From Baffinella frigidus (Eukaryota; Cryptophyceae; Cryptomonadales; Baffinellaceae): a stretch of 11,777 nt of DNA. The DNA is taken from assembly GCA_026770585.1 (NCBI GenBank), contig MU646333.1, forward strand, positions 517,448-529,224. Reading direction: 5' to 3'. This document shows positions 8,299 through 11,318 of this stretch, one piece after another. The notes beneath the pieces were generated by a model. It saw only the letters and a program-made list of their open reading frames with translations, had not been told where the DNA came from and made no database searches. The position numbers and the translations under genes are program-made. How positions within the stretch are numbered: the first letter of the stretch is position 1; every line of letters starts with the position of its first letter.

Positions 8299-8753
8299 CG
8301 CTCCCTCCCGCAGGTGTTGTTCAAGAGGTATCCCGGAATACAGGGGTACCTCGCTCATAAGAAACACCCATCCCCCTAGGACCACCATAGGGCCCTAGGC
8401 ATGATCCTACAGTAGGGTCCTAGGGGGTGGCTGTTTCTGATGAGCGAGGTACCCCTGTACCTCTTCAAGTATCCCAGCGCTCGATGCACGTGCGCGGTGC
8501 GCCGTGTGCGGTTGGCGCGAGGCGTTGTGCACCCTCGCTGTTCGCAGCGTTGCAGCGCCGCCTGGTATGCCCCGCCACCCCTCTGCCTGCTCGCTGCCCT
8601 GAGACGGGCCCATCTGTGGACCTGAGGCGGGCCTATCACACATTTGAGGCGGGCCCATCGGAGGCTGACGACTGTTGGGCGGGGGCGCGGCAGATCTCAC
8701 TCGTGGCGCTCGCGCACGACCGGCTTCGCCAGGCTGATGCGGAGAGTGAGTAG
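361..8753 (+). CDS. rsmE: RsmE-like 16S rRNA m3U methyltransferase gene, eight exons, 5' partial
   Basis: Join of eight exons (361-468, 1829-1884, 2914-2968, 3445-3504, 4511-4608, 5757-5862, 7040-7084, 8694-8753), 588 nt, in frame across all seven junctions and ending in TAG. The assembled 195 residues carry the SPOUT domain landmarks of the RsmE family (COG1385) in order: LLALPRP, GIGHIVLCNAAKV, LEQAGDTALP, RVVAHP, VAVGPEAGW, LGERTLRTD. Family members methylate N3 of U1498 (E. coli numbering) of small-subunit rRNA with S-adenosylmethionine, using a deep trefoil knot. In plants a nuclear homologue acts on chloroplast rRNA, so an organellar role is plausible here but not visible, because the N terminus lies outside the window. 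All acceptors are GCAG. Oddities are introns of 0.5-1.6 kb packed with repeats, many duplicate exon copies, and GPEAG instead of the usual GPEGG. A decayed gene is possible, but the uninterrupted frame argues for a working one. Motif matches are from memory of the family, not from a search. Confidence 0.86.
594..882. repeat. 49-bp minisatellite, about 5.9 units
   Basis: Unit starts at 594, 643, 692, 741, 790 and 839. Each begins (G/A)TTT(T/C)AG(T/G)T and contains CCTTTTGTACTGGAG and GCTCT(G/A)AATGTGT. The two middle units (643 and 692) are the most alike. The period is exact at 49, not a multiple of three, so it is not a coding repeat. Confidence 0.92.
1477..1736. mobile_element. foldback (MITE-like) element F1, 260 bp
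   Basis: Almost the whole element is one long inverted repeat. The outer arm TACGTATATG...GTGCATGC (1477-1516) pairs with 1699-1736. An inner arm TAGGGTAACGTCCTG...GGGTAGTTGGGCC pairs with GGCCTCACTACCC...CAGGATGTTGCCCTGTTA (to 1688), and a core GGTATTGCCTACG...GGCCGTAGG pairs with CCTACGGCC...CGTAGGCAATAC. No coding capacity. The inner arms are shared with F2 at 2441-2600, which has no matching outer arms. Confidence 0.85.
1699..1805. repeat. perfect 38-bp direct duplication
   Basis: The 38 bases at 1699-1736 recur identically at 1768-1805 (CATACATACACGTGTACACA...TACATATACGTA). An inverted, diverged version is the outer left arm of F1 at 1477. The second copy ends 23 bases before exon 2. 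Confidence 0.9.
1829..1884 (+). CDS. rsmE: rsmE exon 2: GIGHIVLCNAAKV strand
   Basis: Fifty-six bases encoding GIGHIVLCNAAKVQGDYF plus two bases of a glycine codon. This corresponds to the family segment often written GVKRIVLxNAxRVEKSYW, the beta strand and loop after the first SPOUT helix. Acceptor GCTGCGCAG and donor GGGTGAGC, the best donor in the gene. It enters in phase 0 and leaves in phase 2; the GG left over is completed by the first G of exon 3 to give glycine. It is too short to be found as an ORF. The preceding intron is 1360 bp. Confidence 0.84.
1905..1929. repeat. (AT)n microsatellite
   Basis: About eleven AT units, 20 bases after the donor of exon 2. Confidence 0.9.
2102..2282. 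mobile_element. foldback MITE H1, 181 bp
   Basis: Terminal inverted repeat TGGTAGAGCG(C/A)TGTGCAGAG and AAGTTGGCCAC at both ends. The interior is a second near-perfect palindrome around TTTGGTACCATGAATT with arms GCCATTTTGTCAACTTTCGA / TTTTGTCCAC-type. It has no protein-coding capacity of its own; open frames over it read through both arms. A related core lies inverted at about 3023-3136. Confidence 0.9.
2441..2600. mobile_element. foldback MITE F2, 160 bp
   Basis: Arms TAGGCTAACGGCCTGGAAAT...GGGGTAGTTAGGC and GCCTAACTACCCC...CAGGCCGTTACCTTA pair along nearly the full length, and the core GTTGCCTAGGACCTCCTACC pairs with GGTAGGAGGTCCTAGGCAAC. Shares the TAAC-(N)-CCTG...GGGTAGTT terminal pattern with F1. 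Its CCTAGGACC/CGTAGG interior vocabulary also appears in the GGGGTACCTCGCTCAT MITE, suggesting related elements. Confidence 0.9.
2686..2740 (+). repeat. degenerate G-rich telomere-like array
   Basis: Runs of CAGGGTT/CAGGGTC spaced by about seven bases, resembling diverged TTTAGGG. It is followed 55 bases later by the oppositely oriented CCCTAAA array. Confidence 0.6.
2768..2794 (+). pseudogene. partial copy of rsmE exon 3 start
   Basis: GCAG|GTCGCACATG followed by TTGCAGGGCCCGAACGC aligns with the acceptor and first 27 bases of exon 3 (2914-2940). It breaks directly into CTAAACCC repeats, so the rest of the exon copy is missing. Confidence 0.75.
2793..2908. repeat. interstitial telomere-like array (CCCTAAA variants)
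   Basis: Three good CTAAACC units, then variants CCCAAAA, CCTCAAC, CCCCAAA, and further CCCTAAA units, ending just before the exon 3 acceptor. Plant/algal-type telomere sequence, C-rich on the + strand. Confidence 0.88.
2914..2968 (+). CDS. rsmE: rsmE exon 3: SHMLVDPKLSKMRTALKE helix
   Basis: Fifty-five bases: the first G completes a glycine split with exon 2, then eighteen codons, nearly all ending in G or C. The product SHMLVDPKLSKMRTALKE occupies the place of the family segment SxLLxPxxIRxQL..., the helix preceding the (L)EQxG motif. Acceptor GAAAGCAG sits directly against telomere-like repeats; donor GAG|GTGCCT, phase 0. Exon 4 continues with GLEQAGD, as expected for the family. Confidence 0.82.
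3023..3136. mobile_element. foldback element H2 (inverted relative of H1 core)
   Basis: AATGGGAAAATAGGAGCCATTTTGTCCAC...TTTCTCGAAAGTTGACAAAATGGCTCC... is the reverse complement of the H1 core and is itself palindromic around TTCATGGTACCAAATTT. The outer TIR region is diverged. A tandem TCCGGA motif follows at 3135-3148. Confidence 0.85.
3255..3401. mobile_element. GTACC-MITE fragments in intron 3
   Basis: Two right-end halves: TTTCTTATAATTGAGGTACT (ending 3285) and a half-element 3321-3401 ending TTTCTCATAAGCGAGGTACC TCTGTA. The first is diverged. Between them sits the partial exon 4 copy and a palindrome GCGGGCCCCT...AGGGGCCCGC (3315-3340). Confidence 0.75.
3291..3316 (+). pseudogene. partial copy of rsmE exon 4 start
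   Basis: GGGCTGGAGCAGGTGGGAGA then CACGGC aligns with the first 26 bases of exon 4 with three or four mismatches, then ends in MITE palindrome sequence. Confidence 0.7.
3445..3504 (+). CDS. rsmE: rsmE exon 4: GLEQAGDTALP motif
   Basis: Exactly twenty codons, GLEQAGDTALPTVSVAKRLK, phase 0 on both sides. The EQxGxxxxP core is a conserved RsmE landmark (EQCGR...P in E. coli, LEQARDTVLPEV in related bacterial proteins). Acceptor ATCTCTTCTGCAG has a pyrimidine tract; donor AAG|GTCTGT. It joins VFLEDEL of exon 5, matching the family stretch RKRFKPFVEDEL. Four further full or partial copies lie nearby (3291-3316, 3665-3704, 3936-3986, and inverted at 4375-4410). Confidence 0.84.
3665..3704 (+). pseudogene. 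copy B of rsmE exon 4
   Basis: TACGGCGCTCCCGACCGTGA and then GCGTGGTCAAGCGCCTCAAG|GTGACT. Encodes TALPTVSVVKRLK in the exon 4 frame with a GT donor. The 5' part (GLEQAG) is replaced by a run of nine G, so no acceptor remains. Confidence 0.75.
3827..3935. repeat. dispersed GTTGAC repeat, copy 1
   Basis: Contains GTTGACGG(A/G)TTTGTACC and (A/G)GTGTCGACTTGAGAATAGTC. The copy at 6219-6335 shares the order CTCTGTCTC...CTCGCC...GGGCTCTTT...GTTGACGG...ACTTGAGAATAGTC. Ends where exon 4 copy C begins. Confidence 0.8.
3936..3986 (+). pseudogene. copy C of rsmE exon 4
   Basis: Seventeen codons, QAGDTALLTVNVAKRPK, then GTCCGTGAG. Frame is intact but changes P to L and L to P hit conserved positions, and GLE plus an acceptor are missing. 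Reads as a decaying copy. Confidence 0.75.
4375..4410 (-). pseudogene. inverted copy D of rsmE exon 4
   Basis: On the minus strand GCGCTCCCGACCGTGAGCGT and then GGCCAAGCGCCTCAAG, followed by GTGATC. Matches exon 4 residues 9-20 (ALPTVSVAKRLK). It is antisense to the gene, so it cannot be spliced into it. Confidence 0.8.
4511..4608 (+). CDS. rsmE: rsmE exon 5, copy 1: VFLEDELDAL...RVVAHP
   Basis: Thirty-two codons plus AG of a split arginine codon. VFLEDELDALCPNTVRVVAHP corresponds to the family segment xFVEDELPALLxxxxRLVAHP, the strand before the SAM-binding loop, followed by a WLPPLPTL linker. Acceptor ACACGGGCAG, donor CAG|GTTGCA, phases 0 and 2. This is the only one of three copies with the GCAG acceptor used by every other exon and with the VFLE start, so I take it as the main exon. 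Copies 2 and 3 are listed separately. Confidence 0.84.
4702..4784 (+). CDS. rsmE: rsmE exon 5, copy 2: possible alternative or duplicate exon
   Basis: Encodes ELEALCRNTVRVVAHPRKEW and then LPPLPTL without a stop, ending in AG|GT at the same codon position as copy 1. The start GCTGTAG|GAG keeps phase 0 entry, so it could replace copy 1 in a transcript, four residues shorter after allowing for DE. Against copy 1 it has about six synonymous and three replacement differences (D to E, P to R, Q to R). The acceptor is TAG rather than GCAG and the VFLE-coding bases are lost, so it may be a non-functional duplicate. Poly-C/poly-A tracts follow at 4786-4811. Confidence 0.5.
4902..4987 (+). CDS. rsmE: rsmE exon 5, copy 3: possible alternative or duplicate exon
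   Basis: Encodes the same residues as copy 1 from DELDAL through WLPPLPTL with ten synonymous and no amino-acid differences (GAT/GAC, CTG/TTG, CCT/CCG, CAG/CAA, CTC/CTT, CCT/CCG, CTC/CTT, CCC/CCT, ACC/ACT, CTC/CTG). Ends AG|GTGCAA in phase 2; a start after GGGTTAG gives phase 0. Eight of the ten changes lie in the last 38 bases, while the first 48 bases differ at two sites. Sequence downstream (4988-5035) is also related to that after copy 1 (4609-4670), so the duplication covered more than the exon. Whether it is spliced is unknown. Confidence 0.55.
5103..5235. mobile_element. foldback MITE, ATCCGG ends, 133 bp
   Basis: ATCCGGAGAAAC...TTCGATGGCAACCAAAATTAC pairs with GTAATTTTCGTTGCCATCAAACGAAAG...GGTTTCCCCGGAT. 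The right-arm interior GTGTAGTAATTTTCGTTG recurs at 10092-10109, the only other trace of the family in the window. Confidence 0.88.
5277..5425. repeat. 7-bp period array (CAGAACT)n
   Basis: About twenty units of CAGAACT with variants CAGAAAT, TAGAACT, CAGAATT, CAGAATC. Sharp start and end. The period equals that of the telomere repeat but the sequence does not. Confidence 0.9.
5565..5645 (+). pseudogene. decayed upstream copy of rsmE exon 6
   Basis: After GTGTGCAG the segment GGAGGTGCATGAAAGGCGGTCGGGCCTAAGGCTGG...CAGGACCCTTTTTCGAACTGAGC parallels exon 6, but the part coding PKGARILVA is deleted, GPE is GPK and the frame is broken in the FELDLL region. Confidence 0.8.
5757..5862 (+). CDS. rsmE: rsmE exon 6: SAM-binding VAVGPEAGW loop
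   Basis: The first G completes an arginine codon split with exon 5; then thirty-five codons. VPKGARILVAVGPEAGW is the diagnostic RsmE strand and first knot loop (usually xLxIGPEGGxxxxE), and FELDLLTEHGFQ is the following helix (xEVxLLxxxGFQ). Acceptor GCGGACGCAG; donor CAG|GTTCAG, phase 0. The second glycine of GPEGG is alanine here and also in the partial copy at 5972-6037, so it is unlikely to be a sequencing error. Three other copies of this exon flank it (5565-5645, 5972-6037, 6156-6197). Confidence 0.86.
5972..6037 (+). pseudogene. partial copy of rsmE exon 6 (3' two thirds)
   Basis: Twenty-two codons: VGPEAGWYDPFELDLLAEHG then FQ, followed by GTACAT, a better donor than that of the main exon. 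No AG acceptor precedes it in the right place, so it is probably not an independent exon, though a composite exon cannot be excluded. Confidence 0.7.
6045..6155. mobile_element. diverged GTACC-MITE in intron 6
   Basis: Contains CCCCCCTAGGACCACCGTAGGG, an internal repeat of the same phrase, ATAGGCCTACTGCAGGGTCCTA and a right end GGGTGCGCCGCCTTATGAG, cut short where the next exon 6 copy starts. Confidence 0.8.
6156..6197 (+). pseudogene. partial copy of rsmE exon 6 (3' third)
   Basis: Fourteen codons DLFEIGLLAEHGFQ followed by GTGCGT. Relative to the main exon it carries both synonymous (TTT, GAG, CTT, GGA) and replacement (P to L, L to I, D to G) changes. Confidence 0.72.
6219..6335. repeat. 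dispersed GTTGAC repeat, copy 2
   Basis: Second copy of the repeat at 3827-3935, with a local duplication TTGGGCTCACC(A/C)GTTTGG and the same GTTGACGGGTTTGTACC and TCAACTTGAGAATAGTC blocks. Confidence 0.8.
6432..6519. repeat. 88-bp segment inverted relative to 8599-8686
   Basis: Reverse complement of 8599-8686 with about three mismatches. Internally built on three repeats of GATGGGCCCGCCTCA or a variant, about 23-25 bases apart. Confidence 0.92.
6563..6704. mobile_element. foldback MITE, CGAGTATTCA ends, 142 bp
   Basis: CGAGTATTCATAATGAATAC and GATTT...GGTGTATCTTGAGG pair with CCTTAAGATACACCAAAATC and GTATTCATTATGAATACTCG. The left arm carries an extra piece of about 20 bases (GGGGATCTCCGATTCGATTC) that the right arm lacks. 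The ends are themselves palindromic (GTATTCATAATGAATAC). Confidence 0.9.
6773..6853. mobile_element. GTACC-MITE, internally deleted
   Basis: Left end GGGGTACCTCGCTCATGAGAAACCGCC, core CCTAGGACC...CTACAGTAGGG, then a short right end ATCGAGGTGCCTCTGTA lacking the TTTCTTATG part. Confidence 0.8.
6948..7033. mobile_element. two GTACC-MITE right ends in tandem
   Basis: AGTTTCTTATGAGCGAGGTA then CCCCTGCA (to 6975), and GGTTTCTTATGAGCGAGGTA then CCCCTGCA (to 7033) preceded by a G run. The second lies immediately upstream of the exon 7 acceptor. Confidence 0.85.
7040..7084 (+). CDS. rsmE: rsmE exon 7: LGERTLRTD knot motif
   Basis: Fifteen codons, AISLGERTLRTDVAL, phase 0 on both sides. Joined to GFQ of exon 6 it gives GFQAISLGERTLRTDVA, the second half of the SPOUT knot (GFQxVSLGxRxLRxETA in the family). 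Acceptor GCACCGCAG lies only seven bases after the right end of a MITE. The assigned donor CTG|GTCCCC is weak but is kept in the copies at 7331-7366 and 7896-7919 (GTCCTT, GTCCCC); the real boundary could differ by a codon or two. Confidence 0.8.
7175..7329. mobile_element. two GTACC-MITE left portions
   Basis: TACAGAGGTGCCTCGCTCAT (7175-7197) and a longer left part 7251-7329, with TACAGGGGGGTATCTCACTC, CCCAGGACCACCGTAGGG and GGCCTACTGTAGGGTCC. The right ends are absent; exon 7 copy 2 begins where the second one stops. Confidence 0.82.
7331..7366 (+). CDS. rsmE: rsmE exon 7, copy 2: frame-preserving shorter version
   Basis: Twelve codons VISLGGRTDVAL with phase 0 at both ends, preceded by GGGTCCAG and followed by GTCCTT. 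Compared with exon 7 it lacks nine bases (three codons, TLR), and ER became GR. Losing part of LRT, which lies in the knot, would probably damage the enzyme, so an alternative exon is less likely than a decaying duplicate. Its AG acceptor is supplied by MITE sequence. Confidence 0.4.
7415..7536. mobile_element. complete GTACC-MITE, 122 bp
   Basis: TIRs (T)GCAGGGGTACCTCGCTCAT and ATGAGCGAGGTACCCCTGTA enclose AGAAACTGCC...CCTAGGCATAGGCCTACTGTAGGGTCCTAGG...GCGCGGTTTCTT. No coding capacity; the near-palindromic core implies a strong hairpin. Confidence 0.92.
7655..7741. mobile_element. GTACC-MITE left portion
   Basis: TACAGGGGTACCTCACACAT, GAGAAACCGCACCCCCCTAG, CATAGGGCCATAGGCATGG and CTACAGTAGGGTCTTAGGG; right end missing. 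Confidence 0.85.
7896..7919 (+). pseudogene. partial copy of rsmE exon 7 (3' half)
   Basis: CTCCGCACTACCGACGTCAC then CCTG|GTCCCCTCCCC: LRTTDVTL with one inserted codon. Preceded by a run of about sixteen G, with no acceptor. Confidence 0.65.
7966..7998. mobile_element. GTACC-MITE right end
   Basis: GGGGGCCTTCTTATGAGCCAGGTACCCCTGTA; solo right end. Confidence 0.8.
8061..8160. repeat. R family copy 1 (GTGATCCGAAAGGAAGC)
   Basis: GATGTGATCCGAAAGGAAGC, TTTTCTGCAGAAC(A/C)AGTTCC, AGTGTCCGCCTATG(G/T)TGGGA and GCTCGAAGAACCT are shared almost exactly with 10409-10510. More diverged members lie at 9144, 9452 and 9815. Confidence 0.85.
8197..8296. repeat. (CT)n microsatellite, about 100 bp
   Basis: Imperfect CT/CCCT tract. 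Open frames over it give Leu-Ser or Arg-Glu runs and are artefacts of the repeat. Confidence 0.95.
8339..8459. mobile_element. complete GTACC-MITE, 121 bp
   Basis: TACAGGGGTACCTCGCTCAT ... ATGAGCGAGGTACCCCTGTA with perfect ends; the outer TA on each side could be the target duplication (CAGGGG...CCCCTG flanked by TA). Core CCTAGGACCACCATAGGG...CTACAGTAGGGTCCTAGG. Confidence 0.93.
8599..8686. repeat. 88-bp segment inverted relative to 6432-6519
   Basis: Partner of 6432-6519, ending eight bases before the exon 8 start. Contains three copies of TGAGGCGGGCC(C/T)ATC or a close variant. Confidence 0.92.
8694..8753 (+). CDS. rsmE: rsmE exon 8: C-terminal helix and stop
   Basis: Nineteen codons ISLVALAHDRLRQADAESE followed by TAG at 8751-8753. 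After TDVAL of exon 7 this makes the amphipathic C-terminal helix expected 15-25 residues beyond the LRTET motif in RsmE. Acceptor GGCGCGGCAG, phase 0. The start is the least certain of the exon ends because the family is poorly conserved here, but the GC-rich third positions and the position of the stop fit. A MITE begins 16 bases after the stop, probably within or beside the 3' untranslated region; no clear polyadenylation signal was identified. Confidence 0.72.
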   Translation: MSLVALAHDRLRQADAESE

Positions 8754-8768
8754 CTGCTCCGGCCTGCT

Positions 8769-8857
8769 TACAGGGGTATCTCGCTCATAAGAACTGCCCC
8801 ACACCCTAGGACCACCATAGGGCCCTAGGCATAGGCCTACTGTTGGGCCCTAGGGGG
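8769..8857. mobile_element. GTACC-MITE left portion, 3' of the gene
   Basis: TACAGGGGTATCTCGCTCAT, CCCTAGGACCACCATAGGGC and CATAGGCCTACTGTTGGGCCCTAGG; right TIR lost. Begins 16 bases after the rsmE stop codon. Confidence 0.88.
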
Positions 8858-9143
8858 AGCCGAGGGCGAGTAGGTGCGCCGAGGGGCGCAAGGTTATGAG
8901 GACGTCTAGGTAGATTCACTTAGGCCTCCGAAGTAGATTCACGTGAGAGAGTAGCGTTGAGAAACGCCTCGGGCAGGAGCAAGACGGGGGCACATGTTAA
9001 CCTCTAGGAAGCGTGATGTACAAGCATGAGACACGTTCCCAGCACGCAAGCGCTGTGTATTAATCTAATCCACCACATTACTCCATCGAGTAGCCCCGCC
9101 AGCCAAGAGCTAAATATACTGCAGGACCGCCGTGCACAAAGCT
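8858..9143. other. downstream region without recognised features
   Basis: Contains a short duplication AGTAGATTCACTTAG / AGTAGATTCACGTGA style near 8928-8945 and nothing else I can name. Polyadenylation of rsmE may occur here, but no signal was identified. Confidence 0.5.
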
Positions 9144-9308
9144 CTTTCCCCCTAGCGTGCGCCGTCGGCTTATCAACTTATCAAATCTCGCGTTTCCCCC
9201 CTCTGCACTGGAGAGCTGCGATCCGAAAGCAAAAACGTTTTTTATCCTTTTTACGGAAGGGCGTGTCGTTGGGCCATGTTGGGAGAAATTAAAACCTAAA
9301 GGACCACG
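9144..9308. repeat. R family copy 2
   Basis: CCCCCTAGCGTGCGCCGTCGG, CCCTCTGCACTGGAGAGCT, CGATCCGAAAGCAAAAACG, TACGGAAGGGCGTGTCGTTGG and CATGTTGGGAGAAATTAAAACCTAAAGGACC, the same order as copy 3 about 310 bp downstream. Confidence 0.9.
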
Positions 9309-9451
9309 AGCCACTGCAGGTGCCTGCTCTCCCCATCATCCAACCCTTCCCCGTGGGTTAGTGAGCTCACCCTAGTGGACGAGACATTAGTTCCCATACC
9401 TACCCTCCAGGGTGGTCAAGGGCAGCTTGAGCCCTCTGGTCTCGTCGAATC

Positions 9452-9625
9452 TCTCCCCCTAGCGTGTGCCGTCGGTCTATCAAATTATTAAATTCCGCTT
9501 TCCCCCCTCTGCACTGGAGAGCTAAACGCGATCCGAAAGCAAAAATGCTTTATCTGCAGATCCTTTCTACGGAAGGGCGTGTCATTGGGCTATGTTGGGA
9601 GAAATCAAAACCTAAAGGACCTAAA
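9452..9625. repeat. R family copy 3
   Basis: Closest relative of copy 2. Includes TCTGCAGATCCTTTCTACGG and CTATGTTGGGAGAAATC, then AAAACCTAAAGGACCTAAAGG. In one frame it reads STEGRVIGLCWEKSKPKGPK; I do not recognise this as a protein domain. Confidence 0.9.
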
Positions 9626-9719
9626 GGAGAACCACCTTTTATCCCCTCTTCACGAGCCTCTGCCCTTGCTCAGATAGCAAGGGGGCAAATGGATCGGGTA
9701 GTTTATGGTCACGTCCAAT

Positions 9720-9760
9720 TTCAAGGGGCTGAAAGTCCCGTCGGGCTGAAAGTCCCGACG
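9720..9760. repeat. short tandem GCTGAAAGTCCCG(T/A)CGGG
   Basis: GGGGCTGAAAGTCCCGTCGG followed by GGCTGAAAGTCCCGACGGG, two 17-bp units. Confidence 0.85.
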
Positions 9761-9814
9761 GGATCTTCAGACCCCACAAATCGGACACGACTTGTAATTT
9801 GTACACGAGTTAAA

Positions 9815-9967
9815 AAAAATCCGTTTGCCCCCTCGCTATCCGGCCAAGGACTGAAGAGCTCAGTGCGATCCGAAAGCAAAAATGTTTTTTTGCAGATGTT
9901 TTCTACGGGAGGAAGTGTCATTGGGATATGCTGGGAAAAATCAAAACCTAAAGGACCTAAAGGTTTC
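9815..9967. repeat. R family copy 4
   Basis: GCCCCCTCGCTATCCGG, CGATCCGAAAGCAAAAATG, TTTGCAGATGTTTTCTACGG and TATGCTGGGAAAAATCAAAA then CCTAAAGGACCTAAAGG. More diverged at its left end. Confidence 0.85.
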
Positions 9968-10408
9968 ACGCACATGTTCTGTCTGAACCCAAAATGTGAA
10001 CCGGGTTAGTTAACTCGATTTCGTGGCACTAATTTTTCGATTAATGGACTCAAGGCCGGAATCAACCAGGACATTCCGCACAGGTGAAACAGTGTGTAGT
10101 AATTTTCGTTGAAGTCGAATCGAGAATTTGTCTGGCTCAAAATGCGAGGTAGCATAGCATGTTGTTTTCAGGCGCGTGGATTTCCCTTAGCTTGGCTGAC
10201 GTCGTACATTGGGGGAAACCTCAACCCCCCCAGACAGCACCTTTCATCTTGGTGTCTTGTTTGGTTTGCCATTTGGGGTATCCGTAGTTGAAGCTCTTGT
10301 CTGCTCAATTATTTCATACCTACCGGCCTTGACTTGTGGTCCTGGTCTTGGTGCACCTTCACATGCCCGATTGAGGACCGGTTTCTGCTGCGATCCTCCG
10401 CACCGGGG
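9968..10408. other. unannotated stretch between R copies 4 and 5
   Basis: Contains an 18-bp trace of the ATCCGG foldback (10092-10109) and an intron-like acceptor TTGTTTTCAG at 10161-10170. No gene recognised. Confidence 0.5.
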
Positions 10409-10510
10409 GGGGCTGATGTGATCCAAAAGGAAGCATGGTTGTTTTGCAGAACCAGTTCCAGTGTCCGCCTATGTTGGGAGCTCGAAGAACCTACAGAACC
10501 TAAACGACGC
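10409..10510. repeat. R family copy 5
   Basis: Near twin of copy 1 in intron 7: GATGTGATCCAAAAGGAAGC, TTGCAGAACCAGTTCCAGTG, TCCGCCTATGTTGGGAGCTCGAAGAACCT. The GACCTAAAGGGCCTA phrases at 10555-10610 echo the tails of copies 3 and 4. Confidence 0.88.
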
Positions 10511-10744
10511 CGGTTGATAGGGCAACGACCTAAATTTCGGGTAGTCAAGCCAAGGGACCTAAAGGGCCTACCGGGATCTGTATCAAGCCCAAAGGTCCTA
10601 AAGGTACTCGACGCTATGAGGTCTTATTCGCGAGTAATCCCTAAGAACACCCGTGCTCGAGGCTTGGTCGGTCGCTCCGGTCATGCATCCTTCCAGCCTT
10701 TTCGCCCCACAAGGGGAGGAATTGGAGCCATTTTCTCAGGACTC

Positions 10745-10807
10745 GGAGTTCCCAGCACAGCGGGGAACTCCAAGAGTAGCAGGTGTCAACTTTCGAGGTT
10801 GACACCT
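10745..10807. repeat. two adjacent small hairpins
   Basis: GGAGTTCCC (10745-10753) pairs with GGGAACTCC (10763-10771), and AGGTGTCAAC (10781-10790) pairs with GTTGACACCT (10798-10807). No T tract or other context to call a terminator. Confidence 0.8.
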
Positions 10808-10882
10808 TGACAATGGACACGAACATCTTTTCGATGTCCCAAAGCTTCTAAAACTCCTAATCTCCCACGCTGGCAATAAATA

Positions 10883-11061
10883 CACTAAACCCTAAACCCT
10901 AAACCCTAAACCCTAAACCCTAAACCCTAAACCCTAAACCCTAAACCCTAAACACAAAACACAAAACACTAAACATTAAACATTAAAACCCCAAATCCAA
11001 TACCCTAAACCCTAAACCCTAACCCCTAAACCCTGAACCCTAAACCCTAAACCCTAAACCC
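10883..11061. repeat. telomere-like array (CCCTAAA)n
   Basis: About ten perfect CCCTAAA units (10884-10953), a degenerate stretch with ACACAAA/ACATTAA, then further near-perfect units at 10997-11061. C-rich strand is the + strand. Confidence 0.95.
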
Positions 11062-11318
11062 TATGTCAAGGCACCCTGTTTGCTCTAAGGCACTTTTGGG
11101 CCTAGTTTTGGGGGTGAGTTGGCTGAACCGGGCATCCAGTAAATTCCATGCTGTGATCCTGTGGACGGGCACCTCTGCTGCGTCCAGCTGGCACTCCCTT
11201 CGCTTCGCTACAGCTGCTCTCGATACATCTCCTCAGCCGTGTTCCATCGCCTGCTCCTGCTCCCCCGCTCCTGCGCGTGCGCCGAAGATCTCGTTGTCTT
11301 CGACCCCAAGAGCCAACT
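11062..11318. other. unique 257-bp island between telomere-like arrays
   Basis: GC-rich, non-repetitive, with one open frame of 88 codons crossing it (11063-11329) that I do not recognise. Contains CTTCGCTTCGCTACAG at 11197-11212 that could be a splice acceptor; no homology is visible to the rsmE exons. Confidence 0.5.

Larger units (their letters stand above)
7085..8693 (+). other. intron 7
   Basis: The largest intron, 1609 bp. Contains at least three copies of exon 7 or its 3' part (7196-7215, 7331-7366, 7896-7919), six GTACC-MITE copies or pieces, a member of the R family (8061-8160), a CT microsatellite and the 88-bp inverted segment just before exon 8. Confidence 0.7.

Noticed and set aside
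8119-8388. Arg-Glu rich protein on the minus strand
   Set aside because: Pure consequence of the CT microsatellite plus MITE ends.
9464-10009. 181-codon plus-strand open frame with repeated KPKGPKG
   Set aside because: The repeats come from R family copies 3 and 4. No recognised domain, and copy 2 of the same family is not in a continuous frame with it.
10334-10810. 158-codon plus-strand open frame
   Set aside because: Contains R family copy 5 and two small hairpins; no family recognised, so not called as a gene.
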